Origin: CAYVQZ01 sp964453435
GTDB taxonomy: Bacteria; Abyssobacteria; SURF-5
Assembly: GCA_964453435.1 (NCBI GenBank)
Contig: CAYVQZ010000002.1
Span: 1 to 64,000, forward strand
Direction of reading: 5' to 3'
Length of the DNA stretch: 64,000 bases
Below, piece by piece: positions 43,283 to 52,718 of the stretch (position 1 is its first letter; each line of letters opens with the position of its first letter). The notes under the pieces were generated by a model, which saw nothing but the letters and a program-made list of their open reading frames with translations, was not told the origin of the DNA and made no database searches. The translations under genes were made by a program, and so were the position numbers.

Positions 43283-44446
43283 TCAATTTCCACTCGGCGC
43301 TTCTTGCTGTCCTGATTTGTTTTTGAGCAGCGCCGCCACCACGGGAGCGAGCTTCTCGACAACCTTTCTGCCACCTTCCGGCGTGTAATGCTCAAGCCTG
43401 TCCCGAAACTCTTCCGGCTCGAGAAGGTCAAGCAGGTCGAGGAATACGCCGCCATTCGAGGATACGATTTCTCGCATGCGCCTGATATTGTTTTTATAGA
43501 GTTTATCATCATACAGGCCGTGTTTCTTCAGTTCTTCGATGTTAATCGGTGTGACGTATGCCACGAACGGTATCCCGGACCTTTTGAGGCTATCCGCCAA
43601 TGCTTTGAGTGTGAGCATTTCCGTGTGGTCGGTGGGAATCTCGGCAGGGCATAGGCCCGACAGAATTTCAGGAGTGAGTTCCAGCTGGCGAAGCATTACG
43701 ACGACCTGGTGTCCTTTTGTCCGCCTGACCGCGCCTTGCCGCGCCCATCTGACTTCGATAGAATCATTTCTGCGAAGCAATTGGATGAAAACATCCCTGA
43801 CCCGGATTTTGACTCCCCGCACATAATACGTTTCCCAGAACTCGGCTTTCAACTTCAAGCGGTCGCCAAGGCTGAAATTTTCGATCTTGGCCGGACTGTC
43901 AATCCCCTCGCTCAGGCTTTCCTTGAACGGCGCAAAAAAGATAAGCTCGCGTCCCTGGATTGCGCCGTTCTCATCGCGCATGTCTTTCTGTCCTTGCCAT
44001 CCAAAACGGCGGTAGTTGATGTTGAAGATTACGAGAGCAGGCGAGTATTCCCTCGCTTTGCAGGTAAGGCAATAGTAGTGAAACAGGGAGGCCCTGCCGA
44101 AGGCCCAGTCGATTATCTTTACGGAGGTCTCGCCGTATTCGTCCGCCAGTTTCTCTTGCAGAACCATGGGTGGGGCCACATCATTACCCAATAAAGCCAC
44201 TGTTGAATCACCAAAATAGAATATGCGCTTCTCGCTATCCGGCACAAGACGAGGCAACTGATGGATAGACAATAATACTTCGTTATACGGTTTGCCCAGC
44301 CCGAGGTATAGCAACGCCGTTCTCATTCCAATGCTGCACAGAAGAATCAGGTATATCGTGGCAATTGAAAGCAGGTAGAAGAAAAGAGTGCGCCCGGGGT
44401 TGAAGCCGACTCTTTGCATCGGGTTCGGGTTGTTCTTTGCCAACAT
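43283..44446 (-). CDS. membrane-anchored SGNH-type protein (copy A)
   Basis: A 387-residue protein with one N-terminal membrane helix (FFYLLSIATIYLILLCSIGM), then a periplasmic SGNH/DltD/AlgX-like domain. Block I is IFYFGDSTVALL, with the likely nucleophile Ser. The last block is LEHYTPEGGRKVVEKL with the likely catalytic His, and INYR and TPIN segments lie between. The MBOAT gene lies 8 bases upstream in the same direction, the usual pairing for O-acetylation of exported glycans. The gene at 50602 is a paralogue (shared FHYYC, SP-LVI, PIN and EHY-EG blocks). Whether it transfers or removes acyl groups is not known. Confidence 0.8.
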   Translation of the reverse strand: MLAKNNPNPMQRVGFNPGRTLFFYLLSIATIYLILLCSIGMRTALLYLGLGKPYNEVLLSIHQLPRLVPDSEKRIFYFGDSTVALLGNDVAPPMVLQEKLADEYGETSVKIIDWAFGRASLFHYYCLTCKAREYSPALVIFNINYRRFGWQGQKDMRDENGAIQGRELIFFAPFKESLSEGIDSPAKIENFSLGDRLKLKAEFWETYYVRGVKIRVRDVFIQLLRRNDSIEVRWARQGAVRRTKGHQVVVMLRQLELTPEILSGLCPAEIPTDHTEMLTLKALADSLKRSGIPFVAYVTPINIEELKKHGLYDDKLYKNNIRRMREIVSSNGGVFLDLLDLLEPEEFRDRLEHYTPEGGRKVVEKLAPVVAALLKNKSGQQEAPSGN

Positions 44447-44454
44447 GGCGAAAC

Positions 44455-45870
44455 CTAAAACTGGAAATAGATGAAACGCTGTTCGGTTGTGAAGAATACA
44501 TAGATCGCGATAGTCACAACCGCGTAGGCAAAACCCTTGACCGGCGAGGGCAAGCTCAGGAACCGCTCTTCCACCTTAACTTTTCCCCGAATGAAATGGC
44601 TCGCCGCCGCGATGGCCAGCATAATCATCGTAGGCATAAGGGTTACCGTTGCCGCCCGTTCGAAACCAAACAGGTTCCGAATTATGGTCTCAAAATCCCC
44701 GAGCGACTGCGCCCTGAAGATGCTCCAGCCCAAGCAGACGAGATGAAAGGTGAACACAATTTTGATAGCCGGCCACATTCTCCACGCGCGAGCCTTCTGA
44801 AGAAGAGGAATCTCGAATAATTCCAGGTGGCGTTCCACCAGCAACAGGACGCCGTGATAAAGTCCCCACAGCACGAAATTCCAGCTCGCGCCGTGCCAGA
44901 GCCCGCCTAACAGCATGGTAATCATAACATTTATATACGTCCGTGCGCGCGTGCCACGATTTCCGCCAAGGGGGATGTACAGATAGTCGCGCAACCACGT
45001 GGAGAGCGAGATATGCCAGCGTCTCCAGAATTCGCGGAAGGTTTTCGCCAAATAGGGAAGATTGAAGTTCTCCGGAATTTCAATGTTCATCACATTCGCC
45101 AGTCCGATTGCGATGTCCGAGTACCCGGAAAAATCGAAATATATTTGGAACGCATACGCATAGATGGCGACAAGGGTCGCGACAGAACCATACTCGCTCG
45201 GACTCCCGAAGACGAGGTCGACATGCCGTCCGAGAAAATCGGCAAACACGACTTTCTTGACGTATCCCTGGGCGATGAGGAACATTCCACGCTCCATCAA
45301 TTCGGGGCGTTGGCATCTCTTCATGCTCAATTGCGGAAGCAGATGCCGCGCCCTGACAATCGGGCCGGCGACAAGCTGAGGAAAAAAAGCGACAAAAAGG
45401 CTGAAATTGATGAAGTTCTTGGTTGGCTTGAACTTCTTATAATAAATATCTATCGTGTAGCTCATGGTCTGGAACGTGTAGAACGAGATGCCCACGGGCA
45501 AGACGACATCGAGTTTCCAAGTGGCGGCGCTTATCCCATAAGCAGCCATGAGGGTTTCGACATTATCAACGAAAAAATTATAGTATTTAAAAAAGCCGAG
45601 CAGGCCAAGATTCACGGCGACGCTCAGGAAAAGATAGAATTTCCGCGCTCGCGGATTCTCCTCGCTCTCGAGGCGAAGCCCGCAATAATAGTCGACGACG
45701 GTGGAGGTGAATATCAAGGATAGAAATTTATAGTTCCACGAGCCATAGAAAAAGTAGCTGGCGGCGAGAAGCATGAAATTCTGATAGCGAAGTGGCGACT
45801 TGGCAAGCAGGAGATATAAGAGGTAGACCCCGAGAAAGAAGATAATAAATTCCATCGAATTAAACAGCAC
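44455..45870 (-). CDS. MBOAT O-acyltransferase (AlgI-like)
   Basis: A 471-residue membrane-bound O-acyltransferase that brings acyl groups across the inner membrane for glycan acetylation. Hallmarks: MLFNSMEFIIFFLGVYLLYLL start, YYNFF, LPVGISFYTFQTMSYTIDIY, FPQLVAGPIVRA, FDFSGYSDIAIGLA, FREFWRRWHISLSTWLRDYLYIPLGGNR with His286, and the catalytic His326 in LGGLWHGASWNF. Length and order match AlgI/DltB relatives. GTG start with GGAAGGA eight bases upstream. Directly followed by the SGNH protein; together they form an acetylation pair. No alginate or teichoic-acid genes are near, so the acceptor is unidentified. Confidence 0.95.
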   Translation of the reverse strand: MLFNSMEFIIFFLGVYLLYLLLAKSPLRYQNFMLLAASYFFYGSWNYKFLSLIFTSTVVDYYCGLRLESEENPRARKFYLFLSVAVNLGLLGFFKYYNFFVDNVETLMAAYGISAATWKLDVVLPVGISFYTFQTMSYTIDIYYKKFKPTKNFINFSLFVAFFPQLVAGPIVRARHLLPQLSMKRCQRPELMERGMFLIAQGYVKKVVFADFLGRHVDLVFGSPSEYGSVATLVAIYAYAFQIYFDFSGYSDIAIGLANVMNIEIPENFNLPYLAKTFREFWRRWHISLSTWLRDYLYIPLGGNRGTRARTYINVMITMLLGGLWHGASWNFVLWGLYHGVLLLVERHLELFEIPLLQKARAWRMWPAIKIVFTFHLVCLGWSIFRAQSLGDFETIIRNLFGFERAATVTLMPTMIMLAIAAASHFIRGKVKVEERFLSLPSPVKGFAYAVVTIAIYVFFTTEQRFIYFQF

Positions 45871-46039
45871 TTTTATTCCTTCCGGATTGGGGGTTCAATG
45901 ACACAGGTGAATAATAGGCGGGAAAATGGTAGCGCTTCGGTGCAGCATATTCTATGACACGACGTCGAGAATAAAGTTTTCCGCTTCTATCTTCTTCAGC
46001 TCCAAAACTCTCATGGCTTGTCGCTCCCATGGTTTGTTG

Positions 46040-48412
46040 TCAAGAGCCCCTTTCCGCAAGGAAGTCGATGTCCATTATCTGAACGTCCGGACCATTACGG
46101 AAGAGCGGAAATTCGATCAAGGGCAAATCGTCACTCATAATGGGCGCGCCTTCGGCATATTCTCTCGCGTCATCTTCTTCGAGCAGAAGCAGTGACAATA
46201 CCCGCGGACCATCTATTAAGGTACTCGAATACAGGGACAGGTCTTTCTTCACGGCCTCCCTTTGAAAATACTCATTGAAGGAAGCATCGTCTATTTCCAA
46301 TGTCTCTTGCGTGCCGATGAGATAGGCGCCTATCCTGTTGGGTGAGTTCCATACCGTGGTGTGCGGAAATACGTCCATAAATGTTGCGACCTGCATCTTA
46401 AATTGGTCTTCAGTGAAACAATCGAGCAAAGTTGGGAGCCATTGACAAACGATTCCCCCGGGATTCAGACGCTCTTTGCAGAGAGCATAGAATTCCCTGG
46501 TATACAGATTTACCGTTCCCGCGCTCCACGGCGGGGGTGGCGGGTCTACTGTGATTACGTTATAGGTCTTATCCGAGAGCAGAAGATAATTTCTGCCATC
46601 GGCGATTATGGTCCTCACTCCCGGTTCATTCAGCATCTCGGGGTCCTTCTGAAAATACGCAAACGCTTCAACCACAAACGGGCACAATTCCACCAGGTCA
46701 ACCTCCAAACCTGCTCTTCTTGCCGACACGAATGTCGAACCCATCCCGAAACAGATATTTAGGAGTGTTCTAGGTTCATCTAGCAAAGCTATGGGAAGAT
46801 GCGCCATCAACTGCGTCTCGCTGCAAAGGACGGTCATGGACACGCCATTCACAGATAGTATTTTCATTCCATTGGCGTTTTCCACAACGGCCACCGCCGC
46901 CGTGGGGTCTTCCTTGAAGGCAAGCACTCTTCCCGACTCGTTCTTCAGGCACCTGAGCGAAAGCTCTCTCATCATGTCGTTGCCAAATGCGAAACCGGCA
47001 ATGGGTAGAATCAAAAAAGAAGCCGCGGCCCAGTTCCACACGGGAGCCCCTTCTCGCCTTATAGATAAAATGAGAAGCGACAATCCGACACAGAAGCTTA
47101 AAAGCACAAGAAGGAGAACGCTGTTTTTTGAGCCGAGCAACGGGATAAGCACGAATCCTGCGACGAAAGACCCGACGATTGCTCCCAGCGTATTGACGGC
47201 ATAGAGCGATCCGGTTTCTGTTCCAATCGTGTTCAGACTTTGGGTATACACCCGGACCGCGACCGGGAACGTAGCCCCCATTAACAATGTCGGGGCCAGG
47301 ACCACTGCAAACGTGCTCAGGAAGTTCGTATGCAAATAATTTCCGGGTGACAATTGCAGCGAATATTCCTGAAAGGGCATTTTTTGAAACAAAAGCAGAC
47401 CTGCAAGCGCGCTCAAACCGATGGCTAGTTCGAGCCATCCGAATACTTCGAGTGGTCTCTTCAATTCGTCGGAGATTCTGGCGAAGAGCAGACTCCCTGC
47501 CGTTAATCCCAGAAGATATACCACCAGGATCATCGAGAACGAGTAGATTGAACTGCCGAGGAGAAACACCAAAATGCGCGTCCACATAACCTCATATGCG
47601 AGCGCCAGCATACCGGATAGTCCGAAGGCCACCAGCACGAACCTCAGGTTGCCACGGGTATAGCGGGCTATGTCTGTCGGACTTTTCAACGCGTGTGATT
47701 CCTGTCCGACCTCCGGGAGATGACCATGACTGCGATGCAGCCAGAAGGCAACCAGCCCAACCAGCACATTTATCGACGCTGCCAGATGCTCCGAACGACT
47801 GATTCCTATCCAACCGAGAAGCACAAAGCCGGCAAGGAAACATCCGGCAACAGCGCCGAACGTGTTAACCGCGTAAAGCGAACCTATCCCAAATCCCGTT
47901 TTCCGGAAATGAAAAACGATAAATTTCGACAGCACCGGCAGCGTTGCGCCCATCAGTGTTGTGGGCACCAGCAGCACGGCCGTGCTGAAGAAGAATCGCA
48001 CAAGGCTCAATGCGTAATTCGACGCTTCGGTAGCGTTGTAAAGGAAGCGGTATACTGGAGTAAGCGTAGAGAGCACAAGAGGGATAAGAACGGCTGAAAC
48101 GCCTATGCCGATCTCGAGCCAGCCGTACATTCGGATCGGGTCGTCTCGTTTGTCTGCGAACCGGCCGAACAACATGCTGCCCAAGGCCAGACCGCCCATG
48201 AATGCGACCAGGACCGTGCTGACAGAATATACCGTATTTCCGAAAATGAGGGTGAGCCTGCGAGTCCAGGCTATTTCGTAGATAAGAGCGCACATGCCCG
48301 AGAGAAAGAAAAGGGGGAAAAACACGCCTGTGCCAGGGCTGAGGCCGTATCCTGGGGGGAGTGGCGTCGGTGTTCGGGCGAGATCGGGCTGCGTCAATGG
48401 ATTGCTTTTCAT
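46040..48412 (-). CDS. membrane-fused spermidine-synthase-like protein
   Basis: A 790-residue fusion. Two homologous MFS-like membrane halves come first: IYEIAWTRRLTLIFGNTVYSVS at about 45-66 and AYEVMWTRILVFLLGSSIYSFS further on, each followed by GSLYAVNT-GA. A Rossmann aminopropyltransferase-like domain of about 280 residues follows (ICFGMGSTFVSARRAGLEVDLVELCP, VRTIIADGRNYLL, ITVDPPPPPWSAG). In true spermidine synthases the site has YxD with two acidic residues; here VDPPPPPW replaces it, so polyamine synthesis is doubtful. Such fusions are common in candidate phyla and of unknown role. Second gene of the cluster after the GT-C/SGNH pair. Confidence 0.82.
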   Translation of the reverse strand: MKSNPLTQPDLARTPTPLPPGYGLSPGTGVFFPLFFLSGMCALIYEIAWTRRLTLIFGNTVYSVSTVLVAFMGGLALGSMLFGRFADKRDDPIRMYGWLEIGIGVSAVLIPLVLSTLTPVYRFLYNATEASNYALSLVRFFFSTAVLLVPTTLMGATLPVLSKFIVFHFRKTGFGIGSLYAVNTFGAVAGCFLAGFVLLGWIGISRSEHLAASINVLVGLVAFWLHRSHGHLPEVGQESHALKSPTDIARYTRGNLRFVLVAFGLSGMLALAYEVMWTRILVFLLGSSIYSFSMILVVYLLGLTAGSLLFARISDELKRPLEVFGWLELAIGLSALAGLLLFQKMPFQEYSLQLSPGNYLHTNFLSTFAVVLAPTLLMGATFPVAVRVYTQSLNTIGTETGSLYAVNTLGAIVGSFVAGFVLIPLLGSKNSVLLLVLLSFCVGLSLLILSIRREGAPVWNWAAASFLILPIAGFAFGNDMMRELSLRCLKNESGRVLAFKEDPTAAVAVVENANGMKILSVNGVSMTVLCSETQLMAHLPIALLDEPRTLLNICFGMGSTFVSARRAGLEVDLVELCPFVVEAFAYFQKDPEMLNEPGVRTIIADGRNYLLLSDKTYNVITVDPPPPPWSAGTVNLYTREFYALCKERLNPGGIVCQWLPTLLDCFTEDQFKMQVATFMDVFPHTTVWNSPNRIGAYLIGTQETLEIDDASFNEYFQREAVKKDLSLYSSTLIDGPRVLSLLLLEEDDAREYAEGAPIMSDDLPLIEFPLFRNGPDVQIMDIDFLAERGS

Positions 48413-48509
48413 TTCTTCAGGTAGTTACAAACGAAGTTTTGAACACATCAGCCTTATGGAAAAGTTAGCTGATTCAAGACGAAATTATATTCGAGACGAT
48501 TGAACAAAG

Positions 48510-50576
48510 TCAAAGAGTGGCAGGTTCGGCCGATTGGATTTCGCTTTGTCTCGATTGAAGAATCTGAAAACGTCCGAACTGTTGGGTGGGACCATACTGA
48601 GATTTGAGAATAGCGGCGGTTTTCGGCCACGCGTTGAGAAAACTGTTCGTTTCCACATCGTCAATCTGTTGAATCACAAATCGGGGCTTTGTGCGAATTA
48701 ATCTTCGAGCCATCTCCTCATCGTCGAATCCAAGTCTTCCACTTAGGTTCAAGAAACCGAAATTGGACAGGTATGCGAAGTAATTTTCCTTTGAAAGAAC
48801 GCTGTCGCGTTCGGAGAGAAAATAGATGATCTGGTCCTCGCATATTACGAATATAGGCTGATCCGGTTCCACATGGCTACGAATAAATTCGATTGTGTCA
48901 TCCAGGTCAACATACTGTTTGACCACATGGAGCTTCACACCCCGCGCCCTGGGCGATTTCAGCTCGAAAAAGGAATGAAACCGCAGTCCTTCCCCCTCCT
49001 TCTTCAAGGGAACCGGCAGACTCTGTAAATAAAACACTTTCAAGCTCCAGAGAAAGGGCAGGATAATCAAACATGCACCCGCCGCCACCCATATTGCACC
49101 CAGGCGTGTCTTTCTCTTGAAGAGGTGGCTGGCGGTCTGATTCAGCTTCCATAACAAGAAGCCAATCAACACAAATATCACTGTGCTGTTCATCAGAAAA
49201 TGCACCTCATCGCTTCGGGGAAACGCCAGAAGAAGAAAGAGCGAGGAGAATGTGCAGCAGAGAAATAGGAGGAGCTTATACCTGGCCTCCTCGGCTTCTT
49301 CGTCCCTGAGCTTGGCAAACACGGGAAACGCCGCCAGCAGGCTCAGAGTCCAAAGCGTGTGAGTGATGCGCGCGCGCCATATTACGAACGGTGTCTCGCT
49401 AAGAAATATGTATGCCGTTGGCCCCAGCAAGACCGCGAGCACCAACAAAAAAAAACGCAATTCTCCGCCTCTGCTGCTTTTGCTTCGCCTCATTCCCGCA
49501 ATGGAGAAGACGAGACCACAGAGGAAAACGACTGCTATAAGCAACGCATGAAAACGGTGCTCGTACATAGGCCAATAGTAATTTATGGAAAATGGCAGCA
49601 CGAAAGTATCATAGAACAGCTCCTCGAGTCCTCCCGCTTTCCAATAGAGCAGAAACTCCAGTAAGAGTATAGAGGCCGGGCCCAGAGCCAGCAAGCCGAT
49701 TTCCCCCATGAGACATCTGAACCCGCTATGGCGGCGCCATCCCTCTCCGGACACGGCTCCTCCCCGAAGCGCGGCAATTTCTCCCGCCAGCATGGGGCTG
49801 AGAAAAAGAAAGAATGGAAGCAGAAATATGCCAAAGTAGTATATGTCAAGACGATATCTCAATAAGTACAGAGCGAAACTGCCCGCCACACCTATGATGA
49901 GAGACAATTTGAGAATTCTGCCGAAAAGAAACCCGGCACCCTCGGCGTAAACCCCCTCCTTTGGGTATTCGTCGCCATCCGCGAAAAGCTGTTCTCTGTA
50001 ACACAAAAACAGAACCAGTCCCACGAGGATAAAGATTCCGGCGGGTAACTTGAAAAGCAGGGCCAACCCCCCGCAAAATCCCGCCGCCAGAAGGAAGCGC
50101 TTCTTGTCGCTCTGCAGAAAAAGGATGCTGCAAAGTATCGCAAGAAGCCCCAGAAAATGAGCGCAATGACTTCCGTATAAAACATTGAAAACGCGATGTA
50201 ACGCATCTCCCCAACAGAAGACAAAAAGCGCTGACGCCAAAAACGCAAACCGATACGGCATCAGTTCGCCTGCAATCCAGAAAATAAACACCGCCATGAG
50301 CGCTTTCATGACGATAAGAAAAATCCTTATGACTATGATTTTCTCCCCAAATAATTTAAAAAGGCCGCCGCCCGCGAAGTAGACGCCCGGGCCGTAGATA
50401 TCGTAGAAATCCCGATGCGGAAGCTGGTCGCGAGAAAACTTTTCGAAATTGTATAGCAGGTAGCCCTCATCGAAAGTATCGAGTCCGCGATTCGCTGTAA
50501 GAGAAAAATAGCCGCTCGCAAGCACCGCAACGAGCACTGTAAGGACCACAAACTTCCAGCCCACCTTCTTGTTCAT
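48510..50576 (-). CDS. GT-C-like membrane glycosyltransferase (copy B)
   Basis: A 688-residue polytopic protein with 12 or more helices. The first loop LDTFDEGYLLYNFEKFSRDQLPHRDFYDIYGPG has the acidic pair and a tyrosine-rich motif shared with the 39138-41117 protein. A soluble C-terminal domain of about 160 residues includes DDTIEFIRSHVEPDQPIFVI, also paralleled there. The most likely role is transfer of a sugar from a polyprenyl phosphate in the periplasm. Preceded by the SGNH gene with 25 bases between, and followed by the fused spermidine-synthase-like gene after about 100 bases. ATG start with GAGAGGG upstream. Confidence 0.75.
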   Translation of the reverse strand: MNKKVGWKFVVLTVLVAVLASGYFSLTANRGLDTFDEGYLLYNFEKFSRDQLPHRDFYDIYGPGVYFAGGGLFKLFGEKIIVIRIFLIVMKALMAVFIFWIAGELMPYRFAFLASALFVFCWGDALHRVFNVLYGSHCAHFLGLLAILCSILFLQSDKKRFLLAAGFCGGLALLFKLPAGIFILVGLVLFLCYREQLFADGDEYPKEGVYAEGAGFLFGRILKLSLIIGVAGSFALYLLRYRLDIYYFGIFLLPFFLFLSPMLAGEIAALRGGAVSGEGWRRHSGFRCLMGEIGLLALGPASILLLEFLLYWKAGGLEELFYDTFVLPFSINYYWPMYEHRFHALLIAVVFLCGLVFSIAGMRRSKSSRGGELRFFLLVLAVLLGPTAYIFLSETPFVIWRARITHTLWTLSLLAAFPVFAKLRDEEAEEARYKLLLFLCCTFSSLFLLLAFPRSDEVHFLMNSTVIFVLIGFLLWKLNQTASHLFKRKTRLGAIWVAAGACLIILPFLWSLKVFYLQSLPVPLKKEGEGLRFHSFFELKSPRARGVKLHVVKQYVDLDDTIEFIRSHVEPDQPIFVICEDQIIYFLSERDSVLSKENYFAYLSNFGFLNLSGRLGFDDEEMARRLIRTKPRFVIQQIDDVETNSFLNAWPKTAAILKSQYGPTQQFGRFQILQSRQSEIQSAEPATL

Positions 50577-50601
50577 TACTGCTTGCCCTCTCGGGGAAAG
50601 G

Positions 50602-51687
50602 TCATAATTTCCCCCCTTCTTCGAGCATTGCGATTACTTTGGTTGACAGCCTCTCCGCTATTATCTTCCGCCCTTCAAGCGAATAATGCTCCATCTCGTC
50701 AACAAAATATGGCTCGCTGAGAACGTCAGAAAGGTCGGTCCAACAGCCCCCTTGCTCTTGAATCGCCTTCAATATGCCGTCCTTCGACCTCTCGAACGAA
50801 CGATGGTCCATGATGTCGAGTTCTTCGAGGAGCGTCTGGTTTATCGGATTGATATAGAAAAGAATCCTTACTTGGTGTTTCCGGCCAACCTGGATGATGG
50901 CCCGAATATATCGGAATATCTCGTGTTCCTCCGTTATGTTCATGGGATAGGCGGCTCTGAGGAAACCGTGGTCATGGTCGCGCCTCGGGACGAAATCGAG
51001 GCTGCCGTCATCCGCCGCCTCCGATACCCGTCGCGAGGCGCGCGCAATCGCAACGTTGGTCCCATTTATGGCCCATTCCTTGAAGCCCATCGGATAGAGG
51101 GAAAAAATTTGAATCTCATATCGCAATTGTTTCTTATGGGAAATCCCGTAGGGTCGAAGCGGATTTTCTGAATCGAGGAGGGAGAGCGCCGGAACAAGCG
51201 CGGAAAGTTCCATAAATTCGTCTTTGGCCAAAGCTTTCCAGACAGGGCTGAGCGAGTTCCAGTTGATGGGGATAATCACGAGGTCAGGCGAAAAGTCCAT
51301 CGCTTTGTAAAACATACAATAATAGTGGAACATATTCGCAGAGGCAAAAGCCCATTCTGCAACCCCGATTCGCACGTAGGGGTGTCTGGAGGAAAGAGAT
51401 TCCTGCAAAAGCAGTGGAGTATGTGTGTGAGCGGCGTCTGAATCGGCTCGCCTGTCCGGAGGATAGAACAGGCTTGAGTCGCCGAAAAAGATTACCTTTA
51501 TGGGGAAGCCTCTTTGCAATTCTTTTGTGGCATATCCCGTAAAAAGGATGGAATAAGGTTTTATGTCACCCGCAAATTTGGCGAACAACTCGCATCGAAT
51601 TGTCAGTGCCGTCAATAGAAAAAGGCAGACCAGATAATAAACTCCGACCCATGTCGCCTTTGACCTTGCCTGTATCCGATGCTCCAT
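50602..51687 (-). CDS. membrane-anchored SGNH-type protein (copy B)
   Basis: A 361-residue paralogue of the 43283 protein. One N-terminal helix (VGVYYLVCLFLLTALTI), then KVIFFGDSSLFYP (block I, nucleophile Ser), EWAFASANMFHYYCMFYKAMDFSPDLVI, FYINPIN and DEMEHYSLEGRKIIAERL (His). Spacing and order match the other copy, so both should act alike. Unlike copy A it is not next to an MBOAT gene but to a GT-C gene; the nearest MBOAT is 4.7 kb away. It would be the first gene of the minus-strand cluster, but no clear promoter is seen upstream. Confidence 0.78.
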   Translation of the reverse strand: MEHRIQARSKATWVGVYYLVCLFLLTALTIRCELFAKFAGDIKPYSILFTGYATKELQRGFPIKVIFFGDSSLFYPPDRRADSDAAHTHTPLLLQESLSSRHPYVRIGVAEWAFASANMFHYYCMFYKAMDFSPDLVIIPINWNSLSPVWKALAKDEFMELSALVPALSLLDSENPLRPYGISHKKQLRYEIQIFSLYPMGFKEWAINGTNVAIARASRRVSEAADDGSLDFVPRRDHDHGFLRAAYPMNITEEHEIFRYIRAIIQVGRKHQVRILFYINPINQTLLEELDIMDHRSFERSKDGILKAIQEQGGCWTDLSDVLSEPYFVDEMEHYSLEGRKIIAERLSTKVIAMLEEGGKL

Positions 51688-52156
51688 TGCCGGCCCATGC
51701 CCCTCGGAAAGGGGGATTTATCGACGGGGCGAAGACTGGGGCTATGCAGGACCGAATGCATTTTCTTTTGTCTCCGAAGACGCCTTTAACGCAAAAATCC
51801 AGAAAAGAATCGGGCCTGTATTCTTTCTTGCTGTAAGTTCTCCCTGGTCCTCTTCGTCCGATTCACGCGTAAATAGATGCCTAGCCGCAAGATTCGGTCA
51901 TTCTGATTCCGGAGAAAACTCTCCTCCTGCGCCTCGTGCTCCAGCTTATCCACGTATTCGTTTGCCTGCTGCCGAATTCTCTGGTGTTTCAGTTCCCCCC
52001 GAAACTAATTCCAGGCTCAACATCATGATGAAATAGCGCGGAACGCCGTTCTTACACCTTGCCCGTTTCCCGGCAACATCGTACCATACGCTTATTGGCT
52101 AAGGCAAGGAATAACAAGAAGATTCGCAATCCATCCTGCCCTTTTACCACGGAGGA

Positions 52157-52179
52157 CACTGCGCGGTGTAACCGCAACC
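52157..52179. repeat. 23-base CAC(A/T)GCGCGGC-type motif
   Basis: Imperfect palindrome around GCGG-TGTA-CCGC. Other copies: 507-529 (GCGGC-GTA-GCCGC), 29469-29491 and 52380-52402. All four lie in gaps and three are next to ACCACGG-type sequence. Confidence 0.6.
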
Positions 52180-52379
52180 AAACTACACAGGGAGACCACG
52201 AATTACACAAATTACACGAATGAAAGTTCTCTTCTTTTCATTCCCGCGAAAGCAGGAGTCCAGGAAAAGATTTCTTGAGCCGCAAAGGCTTGAAGGGCGC
52301 AATGGAAGGCAGAAAGAAAATTGACCACGGGGAGGGTGGCGTGACACGGGGAAAGGCCGTGAAGATTAGCAACGGATTA

Positions 52380-52402
52380 CACAGCGCGGCACAGCCGCAC
52401 CC
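52380..52402. repeat. 23-base CACAGCGCGGC motif
   Basis: Contains GCGGC-ACA-GCCGC, a 5-bp perfect hairpin with a 3-base loop. Fourth copy of the motif described at 52157-52179. Confidence 0.6.
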
Positions 52403-52509
52403 AAAAACCAAAGAAACTCCCGGAACACGAAAGACACAAATCGTGCGAATGTCACGAATGAATAGTTCTTTCTTGGTGATTCTCGCTGGCTGACTCCCGA
52501 AGCAGTATT

Positions 52510-52538
52510 TTGATACAAATCGGCGAGTGATATATACT
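52510..52538 (+). promoter_or_regulatory. promoter upstream of the second sulfatase-like gene
   Basis: TTGATA (52510-52515), 17-base spacer, TATACT (52533-52538). The predicted start near 52545 leaves a 175-base leader containing a 45-codon frame at 52553-52690. Confidence 0.68.
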
Positions 52539-52552
52539 GGGAAGACAAGAAT

Positions 52553-52690
52553 ATGCTTTTGCTGAATTTTCATGCCGCGAAGCCCTCTTGGGGAGAGGTC
52601 TCACATGCCCGTGCTCTTTATGGGTTATACCGACATACGCTCTTTCACGAGGGTCGCATTATGAGGCTTCTTGAGGCCGAAGATATGTAA
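52553..52690 (+). CDS. possible 45-residue leader peptide
   Basis: ATG 52553, about 8 bases after the predicted transcription start, opens a frame of 45 residues that ends FHEGRIMRLLEAEDM. Its last bases lie 29 bases before the sulfatase-like start. The only SD candidate is a weak GGGAAGA. It could be a leader peptide, a remnant, or chance. No family recognised. Confidence 0.25.
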   Translation: MLLLNFHAAKPSWGEVSHARALYGLYRHTLFHEGRIMRLLEAEDM

Positions 52691-52718
52691 AAGGCTGTTG
52701 CAGCGCAGGGGTTTTCTG

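Larger units (their letters stand above)
51688..52500. other. repeat-rich gap
   Basis: About 810 bases without a supportable gene. It contains two copies of the CACAGC/GCGGC motif (52157-52179, 52380-52402), ACCACGG and CACGAATTACAC fragments, and a segment (52231-52300) that is roughly the reverse complement of text at 770-832 and 55090-55180. These are worn dispersed repeats. Confidence 0.6.
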
